This document shows positions 21,878-31,972 of a stretch of 64,000 nt of DNA, in pieces. The position numbers and the translations under genes are program-made. The stretch lies in contig OZ345354.1 in NCBI GenBank assembly GCA_977006965.1, forward strand, positions 992,001 to 1,056,000, given 5' to 3'. The notes beneath the pieces were generated by a model that searched no databases, had not been told where the DNA came from, and saw only the letters and a program-made list of their open reading frames with translations. Numbering within the stretch: position 1 is the first letter of the stretch; each line of letters opens with the position of its first letter. The stretch is from Phymatolithon calcareum (taxonomy: Eukaryota; Rhodophyta; Florideophyceae; Hapalidiales).

Positions 21878-22462
21878 CTATTTGCCCACATTCTGCACAA
21901 CTGTGATGTATTCACGAGGCACCACGCGAGTGAGCCAAACGCCGTTATCGCTGCAAAAAAAGGGGTACTCGTCACGATGCATTGCCGCACTGTCGATGCG
22001 CAGAATAACGGGTCGACCCCGTCGAGAGCCGACCTGAGTGGCGGTTGCAATTGAGGTGCTCAAGTGAACGTCGTGGCGGCTGCCGCGAATCAGACCTTCC
22101 TCTAGAATCGCCGCGACGAAGCGGTGGGGGGTGCCGTGAAACAGCTTAGCTGGGGGATCGCATGCTGTTAGGCCGAGGTCCACCGGGACAGAGTGTCCCT
22201 GGGCCGCTCGGATGCGGGTTCCGTCGGGAGAGAGCGTGAACCGCTTCTTGTTATTGGCGGCTACACAGGATTCGAGCTCGGCGCGCGTCGTTGGTTTCCC
22301 GTAACTTTCGAGTCCCGCGAGCACTTTGTCGACCTCCCCCCAACCGGCGAGGTCGAGCTCGATGCCGATGGCGTCTGGTTTGTGCCGCAAAACCCAGGAG
22401 AGTAGCCTGCTCAACTTGCTGTTAGACGCGTCAGGGGCGGAAGACATGTCAGGCTCACTCAT
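21878..22462 (-). CDS. TPT1: tRNA 2'-phosphotransferase Tpt1/KptA
   Basis: The 194-residue product spans the whole family domain. The N-terminal lobe has SKLSRLLSWVLRHKPDAIGIELDLAGW, with the Arg26-His27 pair used for catalysis. Further on are RFTLSPDGTRIRAAQGHS, the FHGTPHRF NAD-binding stretch, and HDVHLSTS. Near the C terminus is the Arg-rich RRGRPVILRID. Tpt1 removes the 2'-phosphate left on tRNA after ligation of spliced halves, passing it to NAD. No transit peptide is seen. The gene is intronless and convergent with the TFIIB-like gene. Confidence 0.95.
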   Translation of the reverse strand: MSEPDMSSAPDASNSKLSRLLSWVLRHKPDAIGIELDLAGWGEVDKVLAGLESYGKPTTRAELESCVAANNKKRFTLSPDGTRIRAAQGHSVPVDLGLTACDPPAKLFHGTPHRFVAAILEEGLIRGSRHDVHLSTSIATATQVGSRRGRPVILRIDSAAMHRDEYPFFCSDNGVWLTRVVPREYITVVQNVGK

Positions 22463-23649
22463 GAGGCAATGAAGATATGGGCTGAGAAAAGCTGCCGGAC
22501 ATTGTACCTTAGAAAAGGCTGTCTTGGCCTAGAGATGAATAGCGCTGCATCGCTGTGCGCTGGACGGTATGATGTTGGGACGTCACTTCCTCTCCCCAAT
22601 TGTATCATTGGCCGTGAAGGGCCAAACGAGAAATGTTGTAGATGTAAGGCTGAAAAATGAACTGCAACGTCATGGCGTGTTTATTGGTATTGTTGATGCT
22701 ATTGAGGTAGGAAACATGGTGACAACTGAAGAAGAGATTGAATCTTCGTTGCGATTGTTCCTTTCTATCCGTATTGGGGGTTCAAAAAAAGGAAGAGAGA
22801 GTTTCGGACGACCCATAAAGAACCCCCCTCCTCCTCCAAGCTGGAACCAAGCAGATAAATCGAGGCCAACCCGCTCGCCTGTCGCGCCAGCTTAAGCGGA
22901 AAATGAATGGGAATGGTCCGCGGGTGTGCTCGTGATTTGAAGATACTGCCTCGTTCTGGACAGTTTTTTCAATTGCATGCCTTTCAAAATCGATCGATTG
23001 TGCTCGCTCAGTGTGACTTTTCAAAGAGTCTGGCTTGAATGATATTGATTATGCCGTAGATGTTTGGCTGGTTCCACTAAACAACCCTTCATTGCATCAA
23101 AAAAAGACGAAGTCCATCTATGTAACAACTAACTGAACTTCCGTGTGGTGCGATATTTCTACCTCTGCCACGATTCCCACCGTTTCCAAGCCGAAGTCCA
23201 AGATGAGATGAATCCATCCAACTGCATGTCAATACGGAGAAAAAATTACCACTCAAGACTGCAGACATACTCCGGCAAGTATCGAAAAAAGACAAATATT
23301 ATTGACGAGTTGTTAATCTTTCCCACGGAGACAATCTTGTGTTCCGCCGTAGATAGAAACATTCAGGACTCCAAGTAGAGCTCATGGCTCGCACCCATGG
23401 TCATCTGGGCTCTTATCTTCTACTTGTCCATGGAGGCGGCGGTACATCTGAAGACCTCATGATGTTGTTAAAATCCTGTTAAGCTACATGGGTTTGCAAA
23501 CCGACGAGCAGTCCAGCGATTTCCACATTTATAAAAAAGTGGCCAGAACTACTAAGCGACTCTAACGCCTTGATTCCGTGATGCCACATCGCATCAATGT
23601 CACCATTCCCGACACAAACCGCAGAAGACATTAAGTCTTTCATCTTCAC
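22463..23649. other. Intergenic region
   Basis: A plus-strand frame at 22569-22895 (108 codons, ending in a Pro-rich stretch) shows no domain and is not convincing. A minus-strand continuation of the small gene at 23650 cannot be excluded, because a perfect donor-like GTAAGT overlaps its stop codon. Confidence 0.45.
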
Positions 23650-23971
23650 TTACTCCGTTAGAATATACGCAAGTGGCCACCCGACAGCTGCAGCCCCAAC
23701 GAATATCATCGCCCTTCTGTTTCGTTCTGAATTTTTCTCAAGGGTCCTCTTTGACGTAGGCAGCGTTCCTGTTCACGGAAAAACACAAGGAGCGAATGAA
23801 AAACAGCGATTAGATCTCGTCCACATAACGACCAATATACCCGGCAATATCTCTCGGACAGGTACCCTTTGATGTTGACGATGCGGTGGAGAACCTTTGA
23901 GCGGCAGGCTGCGCTGTTGATGACCGAGAAGCCAGGGCTGCAAGGCGGGTCAGCGCAACACGCGAGGACAT
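23650..23971 (-). CDS. Small mitochondrial-type single-pass membrane protein (spliced)
   Basis: Exon 1 (23971-23866) encodes MSSRVALTRLAALASRS and an Arg/Ser/Ala-rich, acid-free presequence. A 97-bp intron (23865-23769, GTACCT to AACAG) leads to exon 2 (23768-23650). The joined frame (phase 1) gives 74 residues. Exon 2 ends with a basic stretch, KNSERNRR, then a membrane segment AMIFVGAAAVGWPLAYILTE. A presequence plus one C-terminal helix suggests a small inner-membrane subunit or assembly factor; I do not recognise which. The donor is weak at position +5. The stop codon overlaps GAGTAAGTG, a strong donor, so a further 3' exon is possible. Confidence 0.5.
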
Positions 23972-24675
23972 AATCCTTGGTTGATGAGCGGCAATCCGCT
24001 CTTGGGACCGAGACAAAGTACCACGATGGAAACGCAGGGAGAGGTGTGGGGACTCTGCTTCAGCGATCCAATACAATAGAGGCAAGAAGTAAATGGATTT
24101 TTAATCCAATTGAAGTATGATTTTTCGACATGATCCAAATAGCATTTCATCATTTTCATTCATTCATTTTGCCTTTTCCCCAGGTGGGGCTAGCATCAAT
24201 TCGAGGCCCTAAGTTTCTTCCATTTTATCCTATCGTTAGCGAGTTTGACTGCGGCTTTCACGTCTAGTCCAGGTACGTCACTACAGATTGATTCTGGCGT
24301 TGGTCTGACGCATGGTATCAGCACCTGGCGGACCAGGCGCTGCTCGCCCATTCTAAGAATGTGTCCAAGCCAGTTCCATCGTAGATCTCTGACCTGCTTG
24401 CATCATTTAGATAATCTCAGATCTTAATTTTTAATAGAAGTTGAAAAAGTAGGGAGCGTCCGACGCTGTGACTCCAAGACAGCTTTAAAACGCGCCTGCC
24501 TTGGAACGAGGGATATTTGTACGAACAAGGATACGCGTCAGAAATAGAAAATTTTAAAGTAGAAGGCCGAAGTCGATCGTGCAAGATTTTGATGCTAATC
24601 AACGCATTCTCACGTATGTGTACATAATGGAGTCATGCGAGAAGTGGCGACTCTGAAGCACTCAGAACCCAACAA
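23972..24675. other. Intergenic region
   Basis: No recognisable coding sequence. A minus-strand A-rich/T-rich stretch lies near 24430-24600. Confidence 0.5.
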
Positions 24676-26410
24676 TCACACCACATCTTTCATTTTTGCA
24701 GTTAGTCTCTTCAAACTACATGGATCACGAATTTGGAGTTCAAACTTCTCATGGCTGTATAGAGAAACATAATCAGCTTCATTCATTGCACTGTGTCCTG
24801 CTTCGCCCTGCTTACCATCCCCGCTTTTTTCAGTGGACAATTTACGACGGTCGGACTCAAGCAAATACATAAGGGCTAGTGCTTGATTGTGTGCTATTAA
24901 ACGCCATGAAGGACCATCAACGGGGATTTTGTCTTCGCCCTCTGGAACATACATTTTCACAATGATCCACACGAGACCAAGCAAAGTCGCCGATAGAATG
25001 AACGGCAGTAGTCGCATGGCTTTGAAATCGCCGCATTGAACGTAAACGTCAATCTCCCCGGTGCACGTATCCGATCCGTCTTCACTTTTCAAAGCAAACC
25101 CACTTTTCAAAACATCAGTGCTCGATACGGGCATGACCCGAGATATGTTGTACTTTACATCATCTCGTCGCACTCCTGGTTGCTCCATTTGCATGCCTCT
25201 GTAGACCCCAACGGCACGAGTCAGATCTTCTGCTCTCAGTCCGTCAGAATCACATTGAATGTTGTACAGCCGAGTTCGAGAAGGGGCCGTAGCCAAATTC
25301 CACGTCTTGCTTTTTCCTGTGACAATTCTAAGCGATTCATCCTCATTCAGAACTGTTTCAATACCCGACACAAACAGGGGCTTCCTCAATCCAACTCGTT
25401 GCTGATTTCGACCTTCCCAGAACATGAACGCCAAACCCATAGACCCGTCAAAAGTGACGTCCCCGAAAGAAAACTTCCCTCCTGTAGCATTGTGCAAGCT
25501 GGACGACCTCACAATTGTGCCATAAGTTCCTTCGGAGTTCCATATGGTCAAATTCCCGCACGCAGAGGCCGAAGGGCATGGAAAAGTATGCACATTGCAT
25601 GATGCCAGCACAACTCTTCTACCAGCTTTTAGCGCACTGACTTTTCTAACCTCATTTGGACGCGGTTTCTTCCGCGATCCCTCGAGAAGAATTTCCCATT
25701 TGTCATCAACCCAGGTTGAGCACGCGGTTAAGAGACTCGTTGAAGATACGAACACATTGCCTGTACGAAGAAAATATATGACATATTATGTCGTCGGTCA
25801 GTTTAACGAAGAAAAGTGTTCCGCTAGGCGCCCAGAAGAGTCGTTTCCACACATTACCATGACCGTGCCATGGGGACGCACAAATACCAGACGAGACGTG
25901 GGTCACTGGGGTACAGTCTTTGCGCTCGAAGATTCCTGTTTCAAATACGAGTTCCGACGGGAGGACCAGGGACAGTAGCACCATAAGCAAAAGCGACCAC
26001 CAGGCAACTCTTTTTGTGTGCTTGTGATATCCGGATCCCCATCGGAACAGCCAATTGGAAGCGTGTACTTCACCAGAGTCTGTTGCATCCGTTTCACCAT
26101 TGCGCCGAAGTTGACGACTCGCGAGCCTTGCGTAAGTTCTTTCCGCAAGAAATGACAAACTTGTGTGGACCTGCTACAAAAGAAAAATGTGAGCACATGG
26201 GAGTCGAGGGCAGGCGCTTTGTTCGGTGCACAGGAGAGATCTTACCAGCCATAGAGTAACGTTGAGCACAGCGTTCACAGAACCCACATTAAGAGCCATA
26301 AGTGAGAAGCGTGAGGGGTTTATGGGGAAGGATGGCGATGCCACTGATGATGGTTGACAGGATCTATAAGTTAACTCCGCCACATTCATCCCAGAATTGG
26401 TTGAGGTCAT
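24676..26410 (-). CDS. Unknown multi-pass or bitopic membrane protein, three exons
   Basis: Exon 1 is 26410-26246, intron 1 is 72 bp (26245-26174, GTAAGA to TTTTGTAG), exon 2 is 26173-25858, intron 2 is 97 bp (25857-25761, GTAATG to TTCGTACAG), and exon 3 is 25760-24676. All junctions keep frame and give 521 residues. Neither downstream exon has an ATG at its natural boundary, which supports splicing. One hydrophobic helix lies near residue 105-125 (VAWWSLLLMVLLSLVL). A Cys-containing, probably luminal domain with NxS/T sites follows (GNLTIWN, HNATGG). A second helix is MRLLPFILSATLLGLVWIIV, followed by a charged 100-residue tail. No family is recognised. Intron 1 ends TAGCAG, so two in-frame acceptors would include or skip one Gln. 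An ATG at 26299 is an alternative start. Confidence 0.65.
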
Positions 26411-27322
26411 CGTTCGGTACGTCGTGAAATCCGTTTAATGCATGATATGGTGATGCAGCCATGACCTACCCATGGCTGATTGTCTGACCTGAAATGCGAC
26501 CAGAGCATGGGATATGAGCTCTGAGAGGAAGTGGGCGTAGCCGGAAAATTATGCAAATGATTTCTAAATTCAAGCCAGGTCTGGCAAGCAATGCCATGAC
26601 CAGACATGAAATGCATTGATGCCAGCTCCTCAAATCGCGCTTTTCGCGCATGAGAGAAGCATGGGACGGCGCCACGATTGGCGATTGAATGCCCCAATCC
26701 GATACCCAATTCGCAATGGTTAATATTTAACTTGAGATCGTGTAGCGCGTGCTCAATGAAGAAGTGGAGGCGCCATTGGTGGATGTTTCTGGATACAAAG
26801 GCAGTATATTCGGAGTACAGTGACGATGATGATGATTATGGCCGCTGTGAGTGCGGCAGATGTTCTCCGAGTGTGCTACAAGCTGCAACGGCGGAGAAGA
26901 AGCCATTGCGATGGTGAGACGCGAAATTGCATACCAGCATCATGATGATGCTGATACACAATCTCGGTGGCATTATTTCTTGTCCCGTGAACTAGAACAG
27001 CAGCCTTGCTCACGCCAAGAAGAATCGCGGCTGTTGCAGAGGTTCGAGGCGTTGATTGCTGCTGTATACGGCTCTCATTATCCTGGAAAACATTGGGAGA
27101 GCTCGGATCCGAGTCTTACGTATTTGGCACGTTGCTGGACCTTTTCGTCTTGGACACTGCTATTGTAATAAAAGAGTTGGCAGCATTCTGGACTTCTAGA
27201 GTTGCCGGTGATACGTGCCGCTGGCTGGTGACTGTAGGAAATCAAAGGATATACGCAAGACGGAACACACAGAGTTGGCATAATAGGACTGTTGTCCATG
27301 ATGTACCATTAGCGTTTTTCAG
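26411..27322. other. Intergenic region with weak coding hints
   Basis: Three overlapping plus-strand frames occur at 26758-26917, 26851-27168 and 27006-27326. The first contains an EYSDDDDDYGRCECGRC run. They could be pieces of one spliced gene, but I cannot define junctions and recognise no domain. Confidence 0.35.
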
Positions 27323-28393
27323 TTAGCTTCCCGCAGTATAGAACCAAAACCTCTGGAGCATCACGAGGAGCTCGACAGACGCACTAACCGGCCCGCCGAT
27401 TATAGGAATTCTTCTCAGAACGCTCTCCAGTCTCCGTACTAGAAAGCGCATCAAAAAGTCAAACACAGGGCTCCGTACCAAATACAACAACATCATCATC
27501 TGTCGTCTACGCTTTTCGTCTTGTTCCCCTTCATTCTCCGGCCGTTTCATCAGCGCCCCGGACGCCACATCCATCGCCAGCGATCCCAACCACGCACGCC
27601 AGCTTCGCCATCCAAACAATCTCAACAAAACCAGCTGCATGAGCGGCCGTGCCACATGCAACACCTCCGCCACCATCTCCTCCGGTCTTGCATCGCGCGT
27701 CACAACCGCACTCTCCTCACTTTCCTCACCCGGTCCACGCGGCCGACAGGCCGGGCAATCGGCAGGCCCTTTCGCAAAAGCGACGAAACTCGCCGCCCGC
27801 CTTCGCTCGTACCCCACCTCAAACAGTGCGTCGAGGGCGTCCACACCAGGTCCATTCTTCGGCGCGAGAATCGTTCTTCCAGACCGTGTCCCCGCTCGCG
27901 CCTCCAACTTCTCCGCGCCCGGCACGCAGCCGACGCCGCACGTGCATCTCGGACTCTCCTTCCGCGCAAGTCGAGTCTGTGCATCCGTGAGCACGCGACC
28001 CGCCTGCGCAGCAAGCATTGCGCCGCGCGACACGGCCTTGGCCATCTCGAGTAGTGCTAGAACGCCCGCGCGCGTCCCGGATGACGAGCGCATTTCCGCG
28101 AGTAATGCGATCGCACGCGTCGACTCTAGCACTACGACCGGCAGGGGGGCACCCACGCAGTCGCGAAATACGCGCGTTAGCGATAAAAATGCAGATAAAG
28201 CTTCCGCGCGAACGTCGCCACCGCGCCCGCCGGAAAGGAGCGCGAATGCACGTAAGCCTTCTACGAGCGCCTCCAGTTCCCGACCATACGCGCTCAGGAA
28301 ACCGCGCAGGCCCACCTTCACTCTTTGCGAGCGCTGGGCCATATGGAGGCCCACGCCACGGAAACTGCCGTTGGCGTTCATGAGTGCAGACAT
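27323..28393 (-). CDS. PEX16: Peroxisomal membrane protein PEX16
   Basis: The 356-residue intronless product matches PEX16 end to end. The N terminus (LRGFLSAYGRELEALVEGLRAFALL) and the Cys/Pro-rich middle differ from plant and animal forms in detail. The C-terminal region is diagnostic: RPLMQLVLLRLFG..SWRAWLGSLAMDVASG, an acidic/basic linker EGEQDEKRRRQMMMLLYLVRSPVFDF, and RRIPIIGGPVSASVELL ending FWFYTAGS. PEX16 recruits PEX3 and other membrane proteins during peroxisome formation. A large plus-strand open frame (27639-28535) lies antisense over GC-rich codons and is not a gene. The gene neighbours an aspartic protease in divergent orientation. Confidence 0.85.
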   Translation of the reverse strand: MSALMNANGSFRGVGLHMAQRSQRVKVGLRGFLSAYGRELEALVEGLRAFALLSGGRGGDVRAEALSAFLSLTRVFRDCVGAPLPVVVLESTRAIALLAEMRSSSGTRAGVLALLEMAKAVSRGAMLAAQAGRVLTDAQTRLARKESPRCTCGVGCVPGAEKLEARAGTRSGRTILAPKNGPGVDALDALFEVGYERRRAASFVAFAKGPADCPACRPRGPGEESEESAVVTRDARPEEMVAEVLHVARPLMQLVLLRLFGWRSWRAWLGSLAMDVASGALMKRPENEGEQDEKRRRQMMMLLYLVRSPVFDFLMRFLVRRLESVLRRIPIIGGPVSASVELLVMLQRFWFYTAGS

Positions 28394-28732
28394 GCGTCAA
28401 GGTAGCAGAAGCTCGGGGATTTGTAACGGATCAATTGCTGGTGCAACGGATCTTTTTCCGGAGCGCGGACCGTCGAGCTTGGCAGCATTCTACTTGCAAA
28501 TAAGAATAAGCCAGATGAGGGTTAAGGAACTGTAAGCTGATGTATGATGCAGTGAATGGCTACAGTAAGATCGGCAATCTCAGCTGAAAACGTGGAATCC
28601 GATTCTATTCACAATTCACAGACGCATCGGCCACGAGAAGCATATCACCGTCCACCGAGTGCTGTTCGTTGAATTGAGCCAGAGTACATCACCACACTAA
28701 GGAAGGGCGCTTCGCCGCCAGCGGTGCTCATC

Positions 28733-30430
28733 ATGAGGGGTCATTTCCTGATCTTAGCGTTTTTCTTCGCGCTCTCGTCGGCTTCGACCGACAGTGACGG
28801 CGTCGTGTATCTTCATCTCAAGAAACGTTCGATTTCACCGTCGCGCGCCTTCTCGCATGTAAGTCGACCTTGGGCTCGAATGGCGCTTGCCGCAGCTCCG
28901 CCACACATCCGCCAATCCGTATCGCAACCCGGCAGCGGACTGTCGTACGTCCCTCGAATTCGCCGTGGTGGCACTGTGAACGGAAGCCTACCCTTCGAAG
29001 AACTGTTTGGCGGCGTGAGCACTGTCGGGGAATATTACGTGGAACTTCTTTTCGGTGGACAGCCTGTTCGTGTGCAGGTCGACACGGGATCGTCAACTCT
29101 AGCTGTTCCTCTTCGCGAATGCTTCAATTGCCGACCGGGAGACCAGCGTTTCGACCTGCGGCGTGCACGCGGTACCGCCAGTGGAGTTCGCTGTGACTCT
29201 GCCGCTTGCCAGCGTAACTCGTGCCATCGGTTTCCGGAATGTCGTGTCTGCTCGGCGAGTACGCGCGCCTGCTGTTCGCGAGAGGCTCCGAGGGAGTGTG
29301 GTTTCTTCCTGCGTTATGCGGATGGAAGTGCGGCAAGCGGAGCACTGGTTGAGGCGGATGTTACACTTGGGGGATTCACGGCACCGATACTTTTCGGTGG
29401 CATTCTCAGCGAGACTGAGGACTTTGAAGCTGGGGTTGTCGACGGTATCTTTGGTATGGCGTATAAGAGTCTTGCTTGCAACCCGACTTGTGTTACACCG
29501 CTTTTTGACACCCTTGTGGAGACGAAAAAAGTTAGACACGACGTGTTCTCCATGTGCATTGGGGAGAACGGCGGTACACTTACTCTCGGCGGAAGTAACC
29601 CTGATCAATATGAAGGGGAATTGCAGTATGTGCCTATGGGAAAACAGCGTGTGAAACAGTTCTATGATGTTGACATTAAGGGACTACTTGTTAATGGTGT
29701 CAAGGTTCCGCTCCCGCAATTCTCTTCTGGTATTGTCGATTCGGGCACTACTGTGCTGGTTGTCACGGTTGCGGCGTATAGAGCGCTGAAGAAGCATTTT
29801 CAGACCCATTACTGCGACGTGCCTGGTTTGTGTCCTCACAACAAGGGCAAGCGTGGATCTTCTAAAGTTGACGGCCTGCTGCGTGCGGTTCGTGAAGTCA
29901 AGAAGCAGAGTTCCTCTAATGATGTGGAGAATGACGAAAACACATGGTTTTCTCCTGTGAATTGCATGGCGCTTTCCGACGAGCATTTGAAAATGCTCCC
30001 CAATATCACAATCCGGCTCGAGGGTGGTGTAGAACTTAAGATCGAACCGGACGTGTACATGCTAAAGTTTGAGAGTGATAGCGGTGCTCCTTGGGCAAAA
30101 CCAATTGTGTATCGCTGCTTGGGGCTGGTGCCGCTGGAAGGCCTGGAACATTTTTCGAATGATGTCATTATTGGAGATTCTGTGCTGCAGCGATATATGT
30201 TCACGATCGATCGAGAGAAGAATAGGGTCGGCTTTGCACGCTCGAAGAACTGTGTCATGCCTAATCATATTCTTGCCCAGTTGGAACCACCGAAGGTCGC
30301 ATTGCAATCGCCGGGATGGGCGGGTGTTGCTTTGTTCGTGGTTCCATCTGCCCTTGTTGGATTGATCATTGTGAAACTGCTTCTCTCAAGGTTTAAGAGA
30401 CAGGGCTACACCGAAATTTCATCCTCTTAA
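28733..30430 (+). CDS. Pepsin-family (A1) aspartic protease, membrane anchored
   Basis: From the ATG at 28733 the product has 565 residues. It starts with a signal peptide (MRGHFLILAFFFALSSAS), then a propeptide-like basic segment. The first catalytic motif is VQVDTGSSTLAVPL and the second GIVDSGTTVLVV, both intact. The active-site flap lies around FFLRYADGSAASG. Several Cys pairs between them (CFNC, CHRFPECRVC, CC) suggest a disulfide-rich insert. Near the C terminus, GWAGVALFVVPSALVGLIIVKLLL is a membrane anchor, followed by a short basic cytosolic tail ending YTEISSS. The protein is therefore likely a type I secretory-pathway or cell-surface protease, like plant and apicomplexan membrane aspartic proteases. 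A decayed copy lies at 38055. Confidence 0.9.
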   Translation: MRGHFLILAFFFALSSASTDSDGVVYLHLKKRSISPSRAFSHVSRPWARMALAAAPPHIRQSVSQPGSGLSYVPRIRRGGTVNGSLPFEELFGGVSTVGEYYVELLFGGQPVRVQVDTGSSTLAVPLRECFNCRPGDQRFDLRRARGTASGVRCDSAACQRNSCHRFPECRVCSASTRACCSREAPRECGFFLRYADGSAASGALVEADVTLGGFTAPILFGGILSETEDFEAGVVDGIFGMAYKSLACNPTCVTPLFDTLVETKKVRHDVFSMCIGENGGTLTLGGSNPDQYEGELQYVPMGKQRVKQFYDVDIKGLLVNGVKVPLPQFSSGIVDSGTTVLVVTVAAYRALKKHFQTHYCDVPGLCPHNKGKRGSSKVDGLLRAVREVKKQSSSNDVENDENTWFSPVNCMALSDEHLKMLPNITIRLEGGVELKIEPDVYMLKFESDSGAPWAKPIVYRCLGLVPLEGLEHFSNDVIIGDSVLQRYMFTIDREKNRVGFARSKNCVMPNHILAQLEPPKVALQSPGWAGVALFVVPSALVGLIIVKLLLSRFKRQGYTEISSS

Positions 30431-30965
30431 AAGAGGGTTTAGAGTTGAAAGGAGAACCTTTTTAGTATTGAAGTATACCTAACCTGTTCGCGCTTGTTCT
30501 ATTTAGCTTCAGAAGAATTTAAACCTGGGAATGTCCTTCTACAGTATGCTGACGGTATGCCATATCAGCCTGACGCAAATCTCTCCAGCTACACGTGCGG
30601 CATCGCAAAACAAGAGCGCGTAGTCACCGATGAGACAGAGGGAAAAAGGGTGAATTGAATCATGCTAAGGCCAAGCGACTCTTTTCCTGAGCGAGGCATT
30701 GTGGAGACTGCCCAGTTTACCTCGGCGTGAGATGATGCGATAAATAAGTGTATCGCCACAGAGGCGTACCGGAGAGCCGTCCGCTCAGCCCAGGATACTT
30801 TGAGGAAGCCATTTTAATCGTGAGCACAAGCTGTTTATTGCCCTCTAAAGGCTACAGTGTTGCTCCCCTTGTAAACAAGAGTTAAGAGCAACCCGTATGA
30901 ACATGGTAGAGGCACCAGACATACTTATGCATGCCAGCTAATAAACAGAAAAAATAGTGGGACCA
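30431..30965. other. Intergenic region
   Basis: No coding sequence recognised downstream of the protease gene. Confidence 0.5.
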
Positions 30966-31293
30966 CTAAGACCTAGACAGATACTTCCGACGGTCTTTTC
31001 CAAGAAGCATGTGCACACCACATGTTCCTATATTGCGCGCGCCGTTCACGACCCATGCAAAAGGGTGAAGGTTTTCGTGTGATGCAATGTTTGTACAGTG
31101 CAGCACACGAAAACCTTCACCCTTTTGCATAGCCTTCCCACATCCATGACAACGTGCAGACGTCCGGAACTCGTCCGTCAGAACCACAGTACACATGGTT
31201 GCCAAAGCTCGAGTCAGCTTCTTCCGCGGAACAGGTCCGCCTTTCCCGAACCTATATTCAGCATTGCCGAAGAAAACGACCCGGGGACGACTG
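30966..31293 (-). pseudogene. Fanzor/TnpB-type RNA-guided nuclease remnant (C-terminal RuvC and zinc ribbon)
   Basis: The minus strand reads VVFFGNAEYRFGKGG, then PVPRKKLTRAL, then VVLTDEFRTSARCHGCGKAM, FRVLHC, and finally WVVNGARNI. This order is that of the TnpB/Fanzor C terminus: the GxA...P..l RuvC segment, the DEyRTS motif, the Cys4 ribbon, and the RDVNAARNI RuvC-III motif. Decay is clear. The RuvC-III Asp is Val. The second Cys pair of the ribbon is missing and replaced by a 27-bp inverted copy of adjacent coding sequence. Upstream, an in-frame TAA at about 31330 separates the conserved part from a basic stretch. The N-terminal wedge and REC-like parts are not recognisable. TnpB-like proteins are nucleases of IS200/605- and IS607-derived elements; this copy should be inactive. 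Confidence 0.7.
31055..31130. repeat. 27-bp perfect inverted repeat inside the Fanzor remnant
   Basis: The left arm 31055-31081 (ATGCAAAAGGGTGAAGG...) and right arm 31104-31130 are exact reverse complements with a 22-bp loop. On the minus strand the right arm encodes MQKGEGFRV, and the left arm gives an inverted-copy reading SHENLHPFA. It probably arose by a template switch that copied the arm back and destroyed the zinc ribbon. Confidence 0.85.
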
Positions 31294-31851
31294 CACAGCT
31301 CCTTCTTCTTCCGCCTCTTCTGTTAGCCCTTCAACCGCCGCAGCTCAACTTGTTCCTCTTCGAACAGAAGTGATTGGGCTGAATTCTTGCCGGTATTGTT
31401 GGACGACGTCGAGCAGTGGTTCCGGCCAGTTTTCAAGACGTTCAGGTCCACAAAATGTGGAAATTATTTCGACAGGCGATCGCCATCCGAAGTCAATTGG
31501 AAAGTGTCCCAATTGACCGCCACGTAGTGAAGCCTCTGGGCCAAGATGTACTGCATGTGCAAGAGTGATCGGAGGCTAAAGTTTTCGGAGAGGTGCCTTT
31601 TCAGGACAGTTAATATGTGGGTAGACAGCCCAGTTGCGACGCATCTTTGAGGGAAATGAGAAAAGGAGTCGATGACAGACTGGTGCACTGGGTTCTCCTG
31701 CAAGTAATGCTCGAAGTGATGTCGCACAGGTTCGACATCGTTATCGTTCCATCTTCTTTGAGCGTCAGCGCGTACGCTTCGGTTGGCGAAACGCAAAAAA
31801 AGCGTTGATATAAACCATTTTGCGAATTCGAGATGGTGCGAAATGTCAGCA

Positions 31852-31931
31852 GGCGCTCCGCCATATCGTCTCAGTGTATCTAAATGTCCGCGAGGACATT
31901 AAGATAAACTGAAACTATATGGCGGAGCGCC
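31852..31931. repeat. 80-bp near-palindromic foldback
   Basis: GGCGCTCCGCCATAT at the left pairs with ATATGGCGGAGCGCC at the right. The inner blocks AATGTCC and GGACATT pair around a GCGA tetraloop-like centre, with a few mismatches between. It lies just upstream of the LINE insertion. A MITE or the terminal hairpin of another element are both possible. Confidence 0.75.
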
Positions 31932-31972
31932 CCGAGCAACCTCGCGTGCCGGCCCATAACTTGGAGCAGCAT

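Noticed and set aside
27639-28535. 298-codon plus-strand open frame
   Set aside because: It lies antisense across PEX16, is Ser/Arg/Pro-rich as expected from GC-rich antisense codons, and has no domain.
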